The translations under genes were made by a program, and so were the position numbers. 64,000 bases of DNA. Origin: Caulobacteraceae bacterium. GTDB lineage: Bacteria; Pseudomonadota; Alphaproteobacteria; Caulobacterales; Caulobacteraceae. The stretch covers positions 1,174,316 to 1,238,315 of the forward strand of contig JAUJMO010000001.1 in the NCBI GenBank assembly GCA_030446805.1, given 5' to 3'. Shown piece by piece: positions 7,583 to 17,225 of the stretch. Below the pieces are notes generated by a model. It saw only the letters and a list, made by a program, of their open reading frames with translations. It was not told the origin of the DNA and did no database searches. Every line of letters starts with the position of its first letter. The first letter of the stretch is position 1.

Positions 7583-8545
7583 ATGCCCGCCGCCCCCGCT
7601 CCGTCCGCCCGCGCCTTCGCCGTTCTGCTGTTCGGGGCTTGCGCCATCGGCTTTGCGCCGATTCTGGTGCGCGTGTCGGACACCGGGCCCGCCGCAGCCG
7701 GGTTCTGGCGCTTCCTTTTCGCAGCCCCCCTGCTCTTGCTCCTGAGCCTCAAGGCCTCGGACGGTCCGGGGCGACCCCGGCCCGTGATGCTGCTGGCCGG
7801 GGTGCTGATCGCGACCGATCTGGCCTTCTGGCACTACGGCATCGTGCTCACCTCGGTGGCTAACGCCACTGTCCTGTCCAACCTTACGCCGGTCGTGGTC
7901 ACCCTGGCGGTCTGGGTGATGACGCGCGAGCGGCCGTCTCGCTTGTTCCTGCTGGCGCTGACCCTGGCTCTCGGGGGCGCCGTCACCATGGCCCTCGCTC
8001 GGGGCGGGGGCGGCCAGGGCGCCGATCCGCCGCTCGGCAACCTGTTCTCGGCCGTGACGGCCTTGTTCTATGGGGGCTACTTCGTCGCGGTCCGCCAGGC
8101 GCGTGCGAGCGCCTCGGCCACACGCGTCATGCTCTGGTCGACCCTGGCGGGCCTGCCCATCTTCCTGATCGCCGCCTTGGCGCTAGGCGAGCCGATCCTG
8201 CCCGCGAGCGGCGGGGGTTGGGCCGCCTGCCTGGGCCTGGGCGTCATGCATGTGGCCGGTCAGGGCTCCATCGCCTGGGCGCTGGGACGCCTGCCTGCGC
8301 CCACGGTCGCGGTGGTCGTGCTGGTGCAGCCTGTGATGGCCGCCGCCCTGAGCTGGGCGCTGTTCCGCGAGCCCGTCACGGCCGTTCAAGCCTTGGGCGG
8401 CGCCGTGGCCCTGGCCGGCGTGGTTCTGGCCCAGCTGGCCGCCGCGCCGAGCCCCCCGCCTAGCCCCCGAACGAAAACGGGCGACGCCCCGTTTGGAGCG
8501 CCGCCCGTCGAACTCGAACCTTCTTCGAAGCCTATTCGGCCTTGA
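7583..8545 (+). CDS. EamA/DMT-family transporter
   Basis: Inner-membrane drug/metabolite transporter of about 320 residues with ten hydrophobic segments in two EamA halves (about residues 10-140 and 150-290). The second half carries [19 protein letters not shown] and [20 protein letters not shown], typical of the family. The substrate is not predictable. ATG at 7583 was chosen; a GTG at 7559 overlapping the gluQ stop (GTGA) would add eight residues and suggests coupling. The last 30 or so residues are polar and run through the cold-shock gene terminator, overlapping that gene by 14 bases tail to tail. Confidence 0.85.
   Translation: MPAAPAPSARAFAVLLFGACAIGFAPILVRVSDTGPAAAGFWRFLFAAPLLLLLSLKASDGPGRPRPVMLLAGVLIATDLAFWHYGIVLTSVANATVLSNLTPVVVTLAVWVMTRERPSRLFLLALTLALGGAVTMALARGGGGQGADPPLGNLFSAVTALFYGGYFVAVRQARASASATRVMLWSTLAGLPIFLIAALALGEPILPASGGGWAACLGLGVMHVAGQGSIAWALGRLPAPTVAVVVLVQPVMAAALSWALFREPVTAVQALGGAVALAGVVLAQLAAAPSPPPSPRTKTGDAPFGAPPVELEPSSKPIRP
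8471..8508 (-). terminator. Probable terminator of the cold shock gene
   Basis: On the minus strand an 11-bp stem with one mismatch (ACGGGCGGCGC against GCGTCGCCCGT, plus 8477-8508) is followed by TTTTCGTT. It begins 24 bases after the cold-shock stop. The same bases encode the polar tail of the convergent transporter. Confidence 0.6.
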
Positions 8546-8735
8546 GGTTCACCGCCGCGGTCTTGCCGCGTTCCTTCTGAACCTCGAAGCTGAGCTTCTG
8601 GCCTTCGTTCAGGCCGGTCATGCCCGCCCGCTCGACCGCGCTCACGTGGACAAAGACGTCCGAACCGCCGTCGTCAGGGGCGATGAAGCCGAACCCCTTG
8701 GTTCCGTTGAACCATTTCACCGTGCCGCTAGCCAT
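8532..8735 (-). CDS. Cold shock protein, CspA family
   Basis: A 67-residue single OB-fold RNA/ssDNA-binding protein. It has RNP1 KGFGFI, RNP2 DVFVHV, and the N-terminal [13 protein letters not shown]. The ATG at 8735 is preceded by AGGAG at good spacing; a longer in-frame start at 8780 adds a sequence without family similarity and is rejected. It is probably monocistronic with its own terminator. Whether it is cold-inducible cannot be told from the sequence. Confidence 0.93.
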   Translation of the reverse strand: MASGTVKWFNGTKGFGFIAPDDGGSDVFVHVSAVERAGMTGLNEGQKLSFEVQKERGKTAAVNLKAE

Positions 8736-8903
8736 GTCGTGTCTCCTGCCGTCGCCTGGGGCGCGGCTCGTGTCTCGCAAACCATGTCAGAGAAGCAGCA
8801 AGGCGGGGGCGGGCGCGGAAGCGCGGCGCCCCTTCAGTGACGGCGACCGTCTTGGGTGTGCAGGGGTCTTGTGCGCTGAACCCATGTCCTGATCAAGGCG
8901 CGC

Positions 8904-9653
8904 TCAGCGACACACCCGATAGGGCCCACGATCCAGGTGGAAGTGGTCCCGATGGGCCGCATTATACTCCGGCCCCAGCACCGCCTCGAAGGTTTCGCAC
9001 GCCCCGTCCCGCACCGCGCGCAGGAAGCGCCCTTCGGGACCCTCGTCCGCCCAGTTCGAGGCCACGGTGATTCGCCGCCCGTTGCGCAGCCGGAAGCCGG
9101 CCACGTCCAGGGCGTTGGCGGTGGCGTGCTCGCTGGGTCGCCCGCCTTCTGCGCCGCCGACCCGGCGGCAGGCGTAGGTTCCGTAGTGCTCGACCGCGGC
9201 CAGTTCCGAACCCAGGATCTCCCGCGCGGCCGGCTGCACCACCTGCCGCTCCCAGATCGCAAAGGAGAGCGCCACAGGGCAGGTCAGGACCGGCCCGGCG
9301 GGCCTGAGCGGCGTGGTCCCGCCCCTCAAGGTCAGGACGTTCTCCAGCGCGCAGAACCCACCCTGGCCCTGATCGTCGGGCCGGTCCGGCCGGTCGGCGG
9401 TGCGCACCCCCCCGCCGGCCAGCACCGTGCGGCAAGCCTCCGGGTCCCCCTCCAGCCGCATGAGTTTGAGGCCGGTGGCGGACCCGAGCGGCTCGTCCAC
9501 CCTGAGCGGCCTCCACGGCAGGTGCTGCGGCGCCACCGTGCTGTTCAGCACCAGGAACACCACCCCCGCGGCTGTCGCCCACAAGGCCAGTTGCGCCAGC
9601 AAGTCAGCTAGCGGGTTGGAGGTGCGCGGAGTTTCGGCGGGCTGATCGCTCAC
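8904..9653 (-). CDS. Extensin-like C-terminal domain protein
   Basis: A 249-residue membrane-anchored protein: short cytoplasmic N-terminus, one transmembrane helix at about residues 20-40, then a periplasmic extensin-like domain. Conserved features are CPVALSFAIWERQVVQPAA, YACRRVGGAEGGRPSEHA, ANALDVAGF and HRDHFHLDRGP. The SEHA-x4-LD and HFH residues resemble the metal site of D-Ala-D-Ala/LAS peptidases, so a cell-wall role is plausible but inferred. It is divergent from the GT87 gene with an 86-base gap. Confidence 0.82.
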   Translation of the reverse strand: MSDQPAETPRTSNPLADLLAQLALWATAAGVVFLVLNSTVAPQHLPWRPLRVDEPLGSATGLKLMRLEGDPEACRTVLAGGGVRTADRPDRPDDQGQGGFCALENVLTLRGGTTPLRPAGPVLTCPVALSFAIWERQVVQPAAREILGSELAAVEHYGTYACRRVGGAEGGRPSEHATANALDVAGFRLRNGRRITVASNWADEGPEGRFLRAVRDGACETFEAVLGPEYNAAHRDHFHLDRGPYRVCR

Positions 9654-9739
9654 GGGCGGGGGTCTCCGGGCCTTGGACGGGTCTCAAACGGAGTTAACGC
9701 GTAACCGCTTGTTACCGCCCCGCTCCCTAGGCTGGCGCC

Positions 9740-10978
9740 ATGACCGTTCTCGCTTCGGCCCTACCCCCGGCGCCCCGCTTCAGCCCCTGGACGCTGATGT
9801 GGATCGCCGCCCTGAGCGCGATAGCCGGCTACGCCTATTGCGTGTGGATGTTCCTGGACAGCGGAGAGTGGTGGATCAACGCCACGGGCCTCCCCGCCGA
9901 CCTCGACTTTGTCTGCTTCTGGTCGGCCGGACGCCTGGTGATCGATGGGGCGCCGCTGGCCGCCTACACGCCCGACAGCCTCGCCCGTTGGAGCGCGGAC
10001 GCCCGGAGCTACCCCTTCTTCTATCCTCCGGCCTACCTCCTGCTGGTTGCGCCGCTCGGCATGCTCCCATTTACGGCCGCCGCGGCCGCCTGGGTCGGAG
10101 CCACGGGCGCCGCCTACCTCGCAGCCGTCCGCGCCATCCTGCCCCGCGCGCCGGTGGTCGCCCTGGCCGCCGCCGCCCCCGCAGCCTTTTTCAACGTCTA
10201 CGTCGGCCAGAACGGGCTGCTCACCGCCGCCCTGTTCGGCGGCGCCCTGGTGCTGCTGGACCGCCGGCCGATCGCAGCCGGCCTGTTGATCGCCGCCCTG
10301 GCCTATAAGCCGCATTTCGGACTGCTGATCCCCTTCCTCCTGCTTCTCACTGGCCGTTGGCGCGTGTTCGCCTCGGCTGCCGCGGGCCTGCTCGCGCTCA
10401 ACCTGCTGGCCGCGGCGGCCTTTGGACCGCAGGTCTTCGCGGCCTTCCTGGACGGCATGACGGCGGCGCAAAACCAGCTGCTCGAAACCGGCGCCCTGCC
10501 CTGGTGGAAGGTGCAGAGCCTTTACGGGGCGGCGCGCTGGCTCGACATTCCCGCGCCGCTCGCCTGGACCCTGCACGCCGCCTTGGCCCTGCCGCTGGCG
10601 GGCGGCCTGCTCCTGCTCTGGCGCAGCCGCGCACCCTACGCGCTCCAGGCCGCGGCCCTGCCCACCGCCGCCCTGCTGGTCTCGCCCTACAGCGCGGTCT
10701 ACGACTACGCCGTGCTGATGATCCCGGCGGCCTTTCTCATCGGCGACGGCCTGCGCAGCCCCCTGCTTCCCTTGGAGATCGCCGCCCTCGCCGCCGCCCT
10801 CCTTCTTCCGCTGTTCTTCATCATCCACAGCACGCCCTTGGGAGTTCCCGCGGGGCTGGCCCTGGTGGCGGTGATCGGTCACCGCTGGCGGGTCTGGTCC
10901 CGCGAGGCTTCTGCCGGGGCGCCCGGCGCGCTATCTCCGGCGGCATGGCAGACGACGCCGGCCCCCGTCCCGACCTGA
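9740..10978 (+). CDS. GT87-type (DUF2029) integral membrane glycosyltransferase
   Basis: A 412-residue polytopic protein with about ten hydrophobic segments and the family features DLDFVCFWSAGRLVIDG, YPFFYPPAYLLL, and AYKPHFGLLIPFLLL. GT87 enzymes are GT-C-fold transferases using polyprenol-phosphate sugars on the periplasmic side. The first loop aspartate (PADLDF) is the likely catalytic region. Substrate and acceptor are unknown. Its end overlaps the start of the Rieske gene by 34 bases, so the two are probably co-transcribed. Confidence 0.8.
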   Translation: MTVLASALPPAPRFSPWTLMWIAALSAIAGYAYCVWMFLDSGEWWINATGLPADLDFVCFWSAGRLVIDGAPLAAYTPDSLARWSADARSYPFFYPPAYLLLVAPLGMLPFTAAAAAWVGATGAAYLAAVRAILPRAPVVALAAAAPAAFFNVYVGQNGLLTAALFGGALVLLDRRPIAAGLLIAALAYKPHFGLLIPFLLLLTGRWRVFASAAAGLLALNLLAAAAFGPQVFAAFLDGMTAAQNQLLETGALPWWKVQSLYGAARWLDIPAPLAWTLHAALALPLAGGLLLLWRSRAPYALQAAALPTAALLVSPYSAVYDYAVLMIPAAFLIGDGLRSPLLPLEIAALAAALLLPLFFIIHSTPLGVPAGLALVAVIGHRWRVWSREASAGAPGALSPAAWQTTPAPVPT

Positions 10979-12042
10979 AAGCGGCTCCCTTCGGCCAGGG
11001 TTTCCTGACCGACTGCTGGTGGTTCGCCGCGCTTGCCTCCGAGCTCAAGCCCGGCAAGCTGCAACGCTACGAACTTCTGGGCGAGCCCGTCCTCCTCGGC
11101 CGCACGCGACAGGGCCAGGTCTACGCCCTTCGCGACATCTGCCCGCACCGCGCCGCGCCCCTCTCGGCGGGCCGTCTGGTCGAGGAGGGCGGCGAGCCCC
11201 GGGTGGAGTGCCCCTACCATGGCTGGCGCTTTGGCCTGGACGGCGCCTGCCGCGTGATCCCCTCCCTGCTGGACGACCAGGACCTCGATCCCGCCCGCAT
11301 CCGGGTGCGCAGTTACCCTGTCCGCGAGAGCCAGGGCCTGGTCTGGATCTGGACCGCGTCCGACCCTCGCGCGCCCGCCGAACCCGACCACGAGCCCCCC
11401 GCCTTCGAAGGCGTGGTCGGCGGCGCCCCCAAGATCGTCGAACGCATGGACTTCGACAGCCACATCGACCACGCGGTCGTGGGCCTCATGGACCCCACCC
11501 ACGGCCCCTACGTCCACCAGCAGTGGTGGTGGCGCTCCGCCGCGAGCCAGCACGAAAAGAGCAAGGCCTTCGCGCCGCGTCCCTTCGGCTTCGCCATGAC
11601 GCGGCACGCGCCCTCCAGGAACAGCCGCGCCTACCGCCTGCTGGGGGGCGCGCCTGAGACCGAGATCACCTTCCGCCTCCCCGGGCTGCGTTGGGAGCAC
11701 GTCCGCTACGGGCCCCGCACGGTGATGACCCTGACCTGCCTCACGCCCCTGGACGCGCGCCGCACGCGCATCACCCAGATCTTCTGGTCCGACCTCTGGG
11801 CTTTCAACCTGCTCAAGCCGGTCGTGCGCCGCGGCGCCAAGACCTTCCTCAAGCAGGACGGCGACATGGTGAACCTGCAGAACGAGGGCCTGCGTTACGA
11901 CCCGACCCTGATCTGGATCGACGACGCCGACCGCCAGGCCAAGTGGTACCAGCAGCTGAAGCGCGAATGGGCCGCGAGCCGGCGCGAAGCCCGCCCCTTC
12001 AACAACCCGGTCCCGGAGACGGTGCTGCGCTGGCGAAGCTGA
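10945..12042 (+). CDS. Rieske-type aromatic-ring-hydroxylating oxygenase alpha subunit
   Basis: A 365-residue oxygenase with a [2Fe-2S] Rieske site C66-P-H68 ([10 protein letters not shown]) and C89-x2-H92 (CPYHGWRF), and a mononuclear iron motif D183-x2-H186-x4-H191 (DPTHGPYVH). No ferredoxin, reductase or beta subunit gene is nearby. The ATG at 10945 lies inside the GT87 end; the long open frame upstream of it is antisense-like noise. The substrate is unknown. A sterol- or lipid-modifying role would be a guess. Confidence 0.82.
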   Translation: MADDAGPRPDLKAAPFGQGFLTDCWWFAALASELKPGKLQRYELLGEPVLLGRTRQGQVYALRDICPHRAAPLSAGRLVEEGGEPRVECPYHGWRFGLDGACRVIPSLLDDQDLDPARIRVRSYPVRESQGLVWIWTASDPRAPAEPDHEPPAFEGVVGGAPKIVERMDFDSHIDHAVVGLMDPTHGPYVHQQWWWRSAASQHEKSKAFAPRPFGFAMTRHAPSRNSRAYRLLGGAPETEITFRLPGLRWEHVRYGPRTVMTLTCLTPLDARRTRITQIFWSDLWAFNLLKPVVRRGAKTFLKQDGDMVNLQNEGLRYDPTLIWIDDADRQAKWYQQLKREWAASRREARPFNNPVPETVLRWRS

Positions 12043-12098
12043 ATCGGCCGCTTCGCCCGGTCATGCTAGGCTGCCGCGCCCGGTGCCCGACTCAGTCC

Positions 12099-13904
12099 AT
12101 GCCCATCCGCCGCCTGCCCCCCGAGACCGTGAACCGCATCGCCGCCGGCGAGGTCGTCGAGCGTCCCGCGTCCGCCGTGAAGGAGCTTGTCGAGAACGCC
12201 CTGGACGCCGGCGCCCGCCGGATCGAAGTCACAGTCGAGAACGGAGGCCTGACCCGGATCCTGGTGGCCGACGACGGGCACGGACTGTCCCGCGACGAAC
12301 TCCCCCTGGCGGTGGAGCGGCACGCCACCTCCAAGCTCCAGCCGGACCCGGACGGAGGTTGGGACCTGCTCAACATCACGACGCGTGGCTTCCGCGGCGA
12401 AGCCCTACCCTCCATCGGCTCCGTTTCGCGCTTGGCCATCGCCTCGCGCGCACGCGGCCAGGCCGAGGCCTGGGCCGTGCGCGTCGAGGCCGGCGATCTT
12501 CACGGCCCCGCGCCCGCGGGCTTCCCGCAAGCGCACGGGGCGCGGATCGAGGTCCGTGACCTCTTCTACGCCACGCCGGCGCGGCTGAAGTTCATGAAGT
12601 CCGCGCGCGCGGAGGCGCTGGCCATCTCCGACGAGGTGCGCCGGCAGGCCATGGCCCGCCCCGACGCCGGCTTCACCCTGGAGATCGACGGCCGCCGCAC
12701 CTTCCGCCTCCCGGCCGAGGCCGGCGAAGGCGGCCGCCTGTCTCGCCTGGCCGCCGTGCTCGGCCGCGAGTTCGAGGACAACGCGCTCTGCATCGACCAA
12801 GAGCGCGACGGGGTTCGCCTGCACGGCTTTGCGGGCCTGCCGACCTACAATCGGGGCCAGGCCGGCCATCAGCATCTGTTCGTCAACGGCCGGCCCGTGC
12901 GCGACCGCGTGCTTCAGGGCGCGCTTCGCGCGGCCTACGCCGACGTGCTGGCCCGCGACCGCCACCCGGTTGCGGCCCTCTACCTAGAGCTCGACCCGGT
13001 CCTGGTCGACGTCAACGTCCACCCGGCCAAGACGGAGGTCCGCTTTCGCGATCCGGCCCTGGTGCGGGGATTGATCGTGGGCGCCCTCCGCCATGCCCTG
13101 GCCGCCGCCGGTCACCGCGCCTCCAGCACGGTGGCGGGCGCCACCCTGGGCAGCTTTCGGGCCGAGCCCGCCCCGCCCCCGGCCTGGGCCCAGCCCTGGA
13201 CCTCGGCCCTGGCCCACGCGCTTCCGGGCCTGTCAGAGCCGACCGCCCGCTACGAGCCGGTTTCCGCGCGCGAACCGCTCCCGTCCCACCCAGCGCCCTC
13301 GGCCGAGGTCATCGACCCGCTCGACTTCCCCCTGGGGGCGGCCCGCGCCCAGGTGCATGAGACCTACATCGTGGCCCAGACCCGCGACGGCGTGGTGATC
13401 GTGGACCAGCACGCCGCCCACGAACGCCTGGTCATGGAACGGATGAAGGCCCAGCTGGCCGGGGGCGCGGTGGCCCGCCAGGCCCTGCTCATCCCCGCCG
13501 TGGTCGAGTTGGACCCGGCCGAGTCGGAGCGCCTGTCCGCCGCAGCCCCGGACCTCCTGGAGCTGGGCCTGGTGGTCGAACCGTTCGGCCCGGGCGCGGT
13601 CCTGGTTCGCGAAATCCCCGCGGCGCTGGGCGACCCCGATCCCGCCGCCCTCGTCCGCGACGTGGCCGATGACCTGGCGGAGCACGGCGGGGCGTTGTCC
13701 CTGCGCGACCGCCTGGCCCATGTGGTGGCCACCATGGCTTGCCACGGCTCCGTCCGCGCCGGCCGCCGGCTGAACGCCCCGGAGATGAACGCCCTGCTCC
13801 GCGAGATGGAGCGCACGCCCCTCTCCGGCCAATGCAACCACGGCCGCCCCACCTATGTGGAGCTCAAGCTCCAGGACATCGAAAAGCTGTTCGGGAGGCG
13901 TTGA
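12099..13904 (+). CDS. mutL: DNA mismatch repair protein MutL
   Basis: Mismatch-repair coordinator of 601 residues. The N-terminal GHKL ATPase begins [20 protein letters not shown] and has [15 protein letters not shown] and TRGFRGEAL. The C-terminal domain carries the metal-binding endonuclease motif [12 protein letters not shown] at about residues 435-446, plus ACHGSVRAG and CNHGRPT. It therefore belongs to the nicking MutL type, found in bacteria lacking MutH. No mutS is in the window. It follows the Rieske gene on the same strand after 56 bases and is 4 bases ahead of the VOC gene. Confidence 0.97.
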   Translation: MPIRRLPPETVNRIAAGEVVERPASAVKELVENALDAGARRIEVTVENGGLTRILVADDGHGLSRDELPLAVERHATSKLQPDPDGGWDLLNITTRGFRGEALPSIGSVSRLAIASRARGQAEAWAVRVEAGDLHGPAPAGFPQAHGARIEVRDLFYATPARLKFMKSARAEALAISDEVRRQAMARPDAGFTLEIDGRRTFRLPAEAGEGGRLSRLAAVLGREFEDNALCIDQERDGVRLHGFAGLPTYNRGQAGHQHLFVNGRPVRDRVLQGALRAAYADVLARDRHPVAALYLELDPVLVDVNVHPAKTEVRFRDPALVRGLIVGALRHALAAAGHRASSTVAGATLGSFRAEPAPPPAWAQPWTSALAHALPGLSEPTARYEPVSAREPLPSHPAPSAEVIDPLDFPLGAARAQVHETYIVAQTRDGVVIVDQHAAHERLVMERMKAQLAGGAVARQALLIPAVVELDPAESERLSAAAPDLLELGLVVEPFGPGAVLVREIPAALGDPDPAALVRDVADDLAEHGGALSLRDRLAHVVATMACHGSVRAGRRLNAPEMNALLREMERTPLSGQCNHGRPTYVELKLQDIEKLFGRR

Positions 13905-13908
13905 GCGC

Positions 13909-14289
13909 ATGAAGGTCAAGGGCCTGTCCTGGGTGGGCGTGGGTTCGGACGACTTCCCCCGGACCCTGGCCTTTTTCACCGAAGTTCTCGGACTGGAACC
14001 GGCCGTAGTCGACGAACGCGGCGTGGCGCTGCTTCACGCCGGAGAGGGCCAGGTGGTCGAGATCTTCGGTCCGGGCACGAGCGGCCGCGCCCAAACCTCC
14101 GCACCCGTTGTCGCCTTTGAGGTGAACGACGTTCGCTCCGCCCGGGCGGAGCTCGCCCGATACGGGGTGGAGATCATCGGAGACATCGGCGCCTGGAACG
14201 GGTTCGAGTGGCTCTATTTCCGCAGCCCGGATGGGCACGTCTTCTGTGTCAAGACGACCCCGCCCCCCGGCTGGGAGAAGACAGCCTAG
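13909..14289 (+). CDS. VOC (glyoxalase/bleomycin-resistance fold) family protein
   Basis: A 126-residue protein with a single vicinal-oxygen-chelate fold: LSWVGVGSDDFPRTLAFFTEVLGLEP at the start and FRSPDGHVFCV at the end. The usual first His ligand is replaced (WVGVGS), so a metal-dependent glyoxalase activity is doubtful. The ATG at 13909 is preceded by GGGAGG. It is coupled closely to mutL (4-base gap) but no functional link is known. Confidence 0.8.
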   Translation: MKVKGLSWVGVGSDDFPRTLAFFTEVLGLEPAVVDERGVALLHAGEGQVVEIFGPGTSGRAQTSAPVVAFEVNDVRSARAELARYGVEIIGDIGAWNGFEWLYFRSPDGHVFCVKTTPPPGWEKTA

Positions 14290-14346
14290 AGCGGCAGCAG
14301 GCTGCCCGCGAGGGGCGCGCACCCGGGCTTCCAATCCCCCACTCCC

Positions 14347-14476
14347 GCTCTCCCCGGCGAAAGCCGGGGCCCACGGCGCCGCCGCGCCTTAGCCGGAAAT
14401 GATCGCGGGTTCCGCCCGACGATCGGATACTCGGGCCCGTCGCGGCCTGGACCCCGGCTTTCGCCGGGGAGAGCGG
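14347..14476. repeat. Pair of inverted REP-like palindromes
   Basis: CTCTCCCCGGCGAAAGCCGG at 14349-14368 and its reverse complement at 14455-14474 are separated by about 85 bases. Each half is also a small palindrome (CCCCGGC-GAAA-GCCGGGG). They lie between convergent genes and could fold into one long hairpin or act as a two-way terminator. The rest of the 14290-14521 gap shows nothing else. Confidence 0.8.
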
Positions 14477-14521
14477 AAAGGAGGGCCGCGGAGAGCGGAG
14501 GCAGGAGCATGATGACCGGCT

Positions 14522-15109
14522 CTAGGCCGACCCTTCCAGCCGAAGAAAGAGAACCCGCGCCGCGCCGTAGCGCCGCTGGTCCAGCAGGGCCCAGCCCGGA
14601 ACCTCCACCGCCGGCTCCTCGGCCCCGCGCTCCCAGACGGCCAGGGCGCCCGGCTCCACCCAGCCGCCCTCCTCCAGGCTCTCCAGCGCCCGCTCACCCA
14701 GCCCCTTGCCGTAGGGCGGGTCCAGGAAGACCAGGTCGTAGGCCGGTCCGGCGCCCGCCGGACGCGTGCCCATGTCCGTGGCGTTGCGCCGGTCCATCCG
14801 CGTCTGCCCCGACAAGCCCAGCGCCGCCGCGTTGGCGTCGATGGCTCCCCTCGCGCGCCCGTCCGACTCCACGAACAGGCAGACCTCTGCGCCGCGCGAC
14901 AGCGCCTCGAACCCGAGCGCGCCCGACCCTGCGAACAGGTCCATCACCCGCCGGCCCTCCCAGCGCGGCGGCTCGGTCAAAGGCGACCACCCTGCATGCT
15001 CCAGCACATTGAACAGCGCCTGCCGCGCCCGGTCGGCGGTGGGTCGGGTGCCCTGCCCCTCGGGCGCCCGCAGCCCACGTCCGCGGAAACGTCCGCCGAC
15101 GATCCTCAT
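14522..15109 (-). CDS. rsmD: 16S rRNA (guanine(966)-N(2))-methyltransferase
   Basis: SAM-dependent methyltransferase of 195 residues acting on G966 of 16S rRNA. It begins MRIVGGRFRGR and has DRARQALFNVLEH, SAM motif DLFAGSGALGFEALSRGA, and the catalytic FLDPPYGKG. Start was set at the ATG 15109, which matches the family N-terminus; an in-frame ATG at 15118 adds three residues. It is divergent from the CPBP protease gene. Confidence 0.93.
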   Translation of the reverse strand: MRIVGGRFRGRGLRAPEGQGTRPTADRARQALFNVLEHAGWSPLTEPPRWEGRRVMDLFAGSGALGFEALSRGAEVCLFVESDGRARGAIDANAAALGLSGQTRMDRRNATDMGTRPAGAGPAYDLVFLDPPYGKGLGERALESLEEGGWVEPGALAVWERGAEEPAVEVPGWALLDQRRYGAARVLFLRLEGSA

Positions 15110-15201
15110 CGCCTCCACCCCATGAGGTCTCTCACCACATCCGCCCGCCCGCGGCCACCGCCGTCTCGCGCCTGGAGGAGCGCTGTGCCAGAAGCCAGCC
15201 C

Positions 15202-16134
15202 ATGACCTCGGCCTTTCTGTTCCACGTGGGCCGACGCGAACGCAGCCCGCTGCGCTGGCTGGGGTGGCTGGCGCTGGCTGCGGCGTTCAGCCTGTTCGCG
15301 TCTTTCCTCGTCGCCTCCGTCTTCCAAGTAATCGATCCGGCCTGGATCGCGCTCGCGTCCACGAGCGCGCCCCTGCCCGAGGGACCCGGCCGGCTGCTGG
15401 CGGAAACCCGTTTCACCCTGCTCTTGGCCAGCCTGCTGCTCGCGGTGGCGCTGGCCGTGCTCTACGCCGCGCGGCTGGCCTTTCGCCGCCCGGCCTGGAC
15501 CTTCATCGCGCCCACCCGCCCCTTCCGCCTGCGGGTCCTGCTGCTGGGCTTCGTCCTATTCGGGGGCCTCGCCACCCTCGCCGTGCTGCTGGAGGCGGGG
15601 TTCACCGGCGAGCCCCTGAGCCCGCCCGTCCTGGACGCCCGCTACCCGCTCGATCACCGCCTGCTCTACGCGGGGGGCGCGGTGATCTTCCTGCTGATGG
15701 CGGCGCTGGCCGAGGAGATCGTCTGCCGCGGCGTTCTGCTTCAGCTCACGGCCGGCTTCACCCGCCGCCTGCCCGTGCTGCTGCTGGTGAACGGAGTCGT
15801 CTTCTCCGCCCTGCACTTCGACCCCGCGCCCGACGCCTTTGTGGCCCGCACGGCCAGCGGGGCCGTCTGGGCCTGGACCGCCCTGCGCCTGGCCGGCATC
15901 GATTTCGCGGTGGGCGCTCACCTCGCCAACAACCTCGTCCTGTCGCTTTTGGTGCAGCCCATCAGCGAGGGCGTCCAGACGGGCCGCGAGATGCCTCCGG
16001 GCGTCCTGGCGCTCGACCTGGGGCTCAGCCTGGCTCTGGTCGCGGCGGTCCTGGCCGCCCTTCGCTCGCCCGTCGTGCGGTCCTGGACGGAGACGCACGC
16101 GGGCGCGCCCGCCCTCGCGCAAACCTTCGACTAG
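15202..16134 (+). CDS. CPBP-family intramembrane metalloprotease
   Basis: A 310-residue membrane protein with about eight hydrophobic segments. Conserved CAAX-protease/bacteriocin-processing motifs are present: EEIVCRG (EExxxR), FSALHF (FxxxH) and HLANN (HxxxN). It probably cleaves a membrane substrate that is not identifiable here, and no peptide or bacteriocin gene is adjacent. Its stop overlaps the convergent pseudouridine synthase end by four bases. Confidence 0.85.
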   Translation: MTSAFLFHVGRRERSPLRWLGWLALAAAFSLFASFLVASVFQVIDPAWIALASTSAPLPEGPGRLLAETRFTLLLASLLLAVALAVLYAARLAFRRPAWTFIAPTRPFRLRVLLLGFVLFGGLATLAVLLEAGFTGEPLSPPVLDARYPLDHRLLYAGGAVIFLLMAALAEEIVCRGVLLQLTAGFTRRLPVLLLVNGVVFSALHFDPAPDAFVARTASGAVWAWTALRLAGIDFAVGAHLANNLVLSLLVQPISEGVQTGREMPPGVLALDLGLSLALVAAVLAALRSPVVRSWTETHAGAPALAQTFD

Positions 16135-17225
16135 GGCCGTTTCGGAGATCGGGAGCTCGGGTCGAACCCCGGCTTCGCGGCCGGCCCCGCCTTGCGGCGC
16201 GGGATCCCGCCCGGCTTGGGCGCCTTGGCCTTGGCCCAACCGGCTTTGTAGACCTTCTTCTCGCGCTTGGGCGACTGCGCCTCCGCGGCCGGCTGCCCGG
16301 CCCTGGCGCCCTCCCCCGTCGGACGCCGCCGCTGCACCTGCGCTGGGCGGGCGGGCGGGGTCCACCCCACCTTCTCCCCCTTGGGCAGGGCTTCCGGCGG
16401 GATCCGGTCGGCCAGGAGCTCGCGGATCACCCGCGGCCCGACTTCCTCCACCGCGCCCGGCTCCAGCGTGCCCAGCTGGAAGGGGCCGTAGGCCAGGCGG
16501 ATCAGCCGGTTCACCTTCAGACCCAGGTGCTCCAGCACGCGCCGGACCTCCCGGTTCTTGCCCTCGGTCAGGGCCACGCTGATCCAAAGGTTGGCTCCCT
16601 GCGGGCCTTCCTTGGCCTTGTCCAGCCGCGCCTCAATGGGGCCGTAGGCCACGCCTTCGATCGTTACGCCGTTCTGGAGCGTGTCCAGCTTCTCCTGCGT
16701 CACGCGCCCGCGCGCACGGGCGCGGTAGCGCCGCACCCAGCCGGAGGACGGCAGCTCCAAGGCGCGCGCCAGCCCCCCGTCGTTGGTGAGCAGCAGCAGC
16801 CCTTCCGAATTGATGTCCAGCCGCCCCACGCTGATCAGACGGGGCAGCCCCGGCGGCAGCTGTTCGAACACGGTGGGACGCCCCTTCGGGTCGTTGTGGC
16901 TGGTCAACAGCCCCACGGGCTTGTGGTGCCGGAACAGCCGGGTCGGCTCCGCCTCTCCCACGACCTCGCCGTTGACTGTCAGGATGTCGCCGCGCCCGAC
17001 GCTCACCGCCGGCGTGGTCAGCACCGTCCCGTTCAGCGCCACCCGCCCTTCGGCGATCAGCCGCTCCACCTCGCGCCGGGACGCCACCCCCGCCCGCGCC
17101 AGCACCTTGGCCACGCGCTCGGCGCCCGAGGGCTCGCCCCGCGCGCCCAGGCGGGCGAGAGCTTGACCCGGAGCCTCGGGACCGCTCCCGTGCTCGCCCT
17201 TATGTTTCAACCGATCACCGCTCAT
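16131..17225 (-). CDS. rluB: RluB/RsuA-family pseudouridine synthase
   Basis: Isomerises a specific uridine in rRNA (23S U2605 for RluB). The 364-residue product has an S4 RNA-binding domain at about residues 37-95 (RVAKVLARAGVASRREVERL), then the catalytic GRLDINSEGLLLLTNDG with the nucleophile Asp, and NREVRRVLEHLGL. A Lys/Arg/Pro-rich tail of about 80 residues follows, typical of alphaproteobacterial members. RluB rather than RsuA or RluE is the likelier subgroup but not proven. The ATG at 17225 gives a 24-base head-to-head overlap with tadA. Confidence 0.88.
   Translation of the reverse strand: MSGDRLKHKGEHGSGPEAPGQALARLGARGEPSGAERVAKVLARAGVASRREVERLIAEGRVALNGTVLTTPAVSVGRGDILTVNGEVVGEAEPTRLFRHHKPVGLLTSHNDPKGRPTVFEQLPPGLPRLISVGRLDINSEGLLLLTNDGGLARALELPSSGWVRRYRARARGRVTQEKLDTLQNGVTIEGVAYGPIEARLDKAKEGPQGANLWISVALTEGKNREVRRVLEHLGLKVNRLIRLAYGPFQLGTLEPGAVEEVGPRVIRELLADRIPPEALPKGEKVGWTPPARPAQVQRRRPTGEGARAGQPAAEAQSPKREKKVYKAGWAKAKAPKPGGIPRRKAGPAAKPGFDPSSRSPKRP

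Noticed and set aside
10357..10944. N-terminal extension of the Rieske oxygenase frame
   Set aside because: The extension lies wholly inside the GT87 gene in another frame and reads as Arg/Pro-rich noise; the protein family starts near the ATG at 10945.
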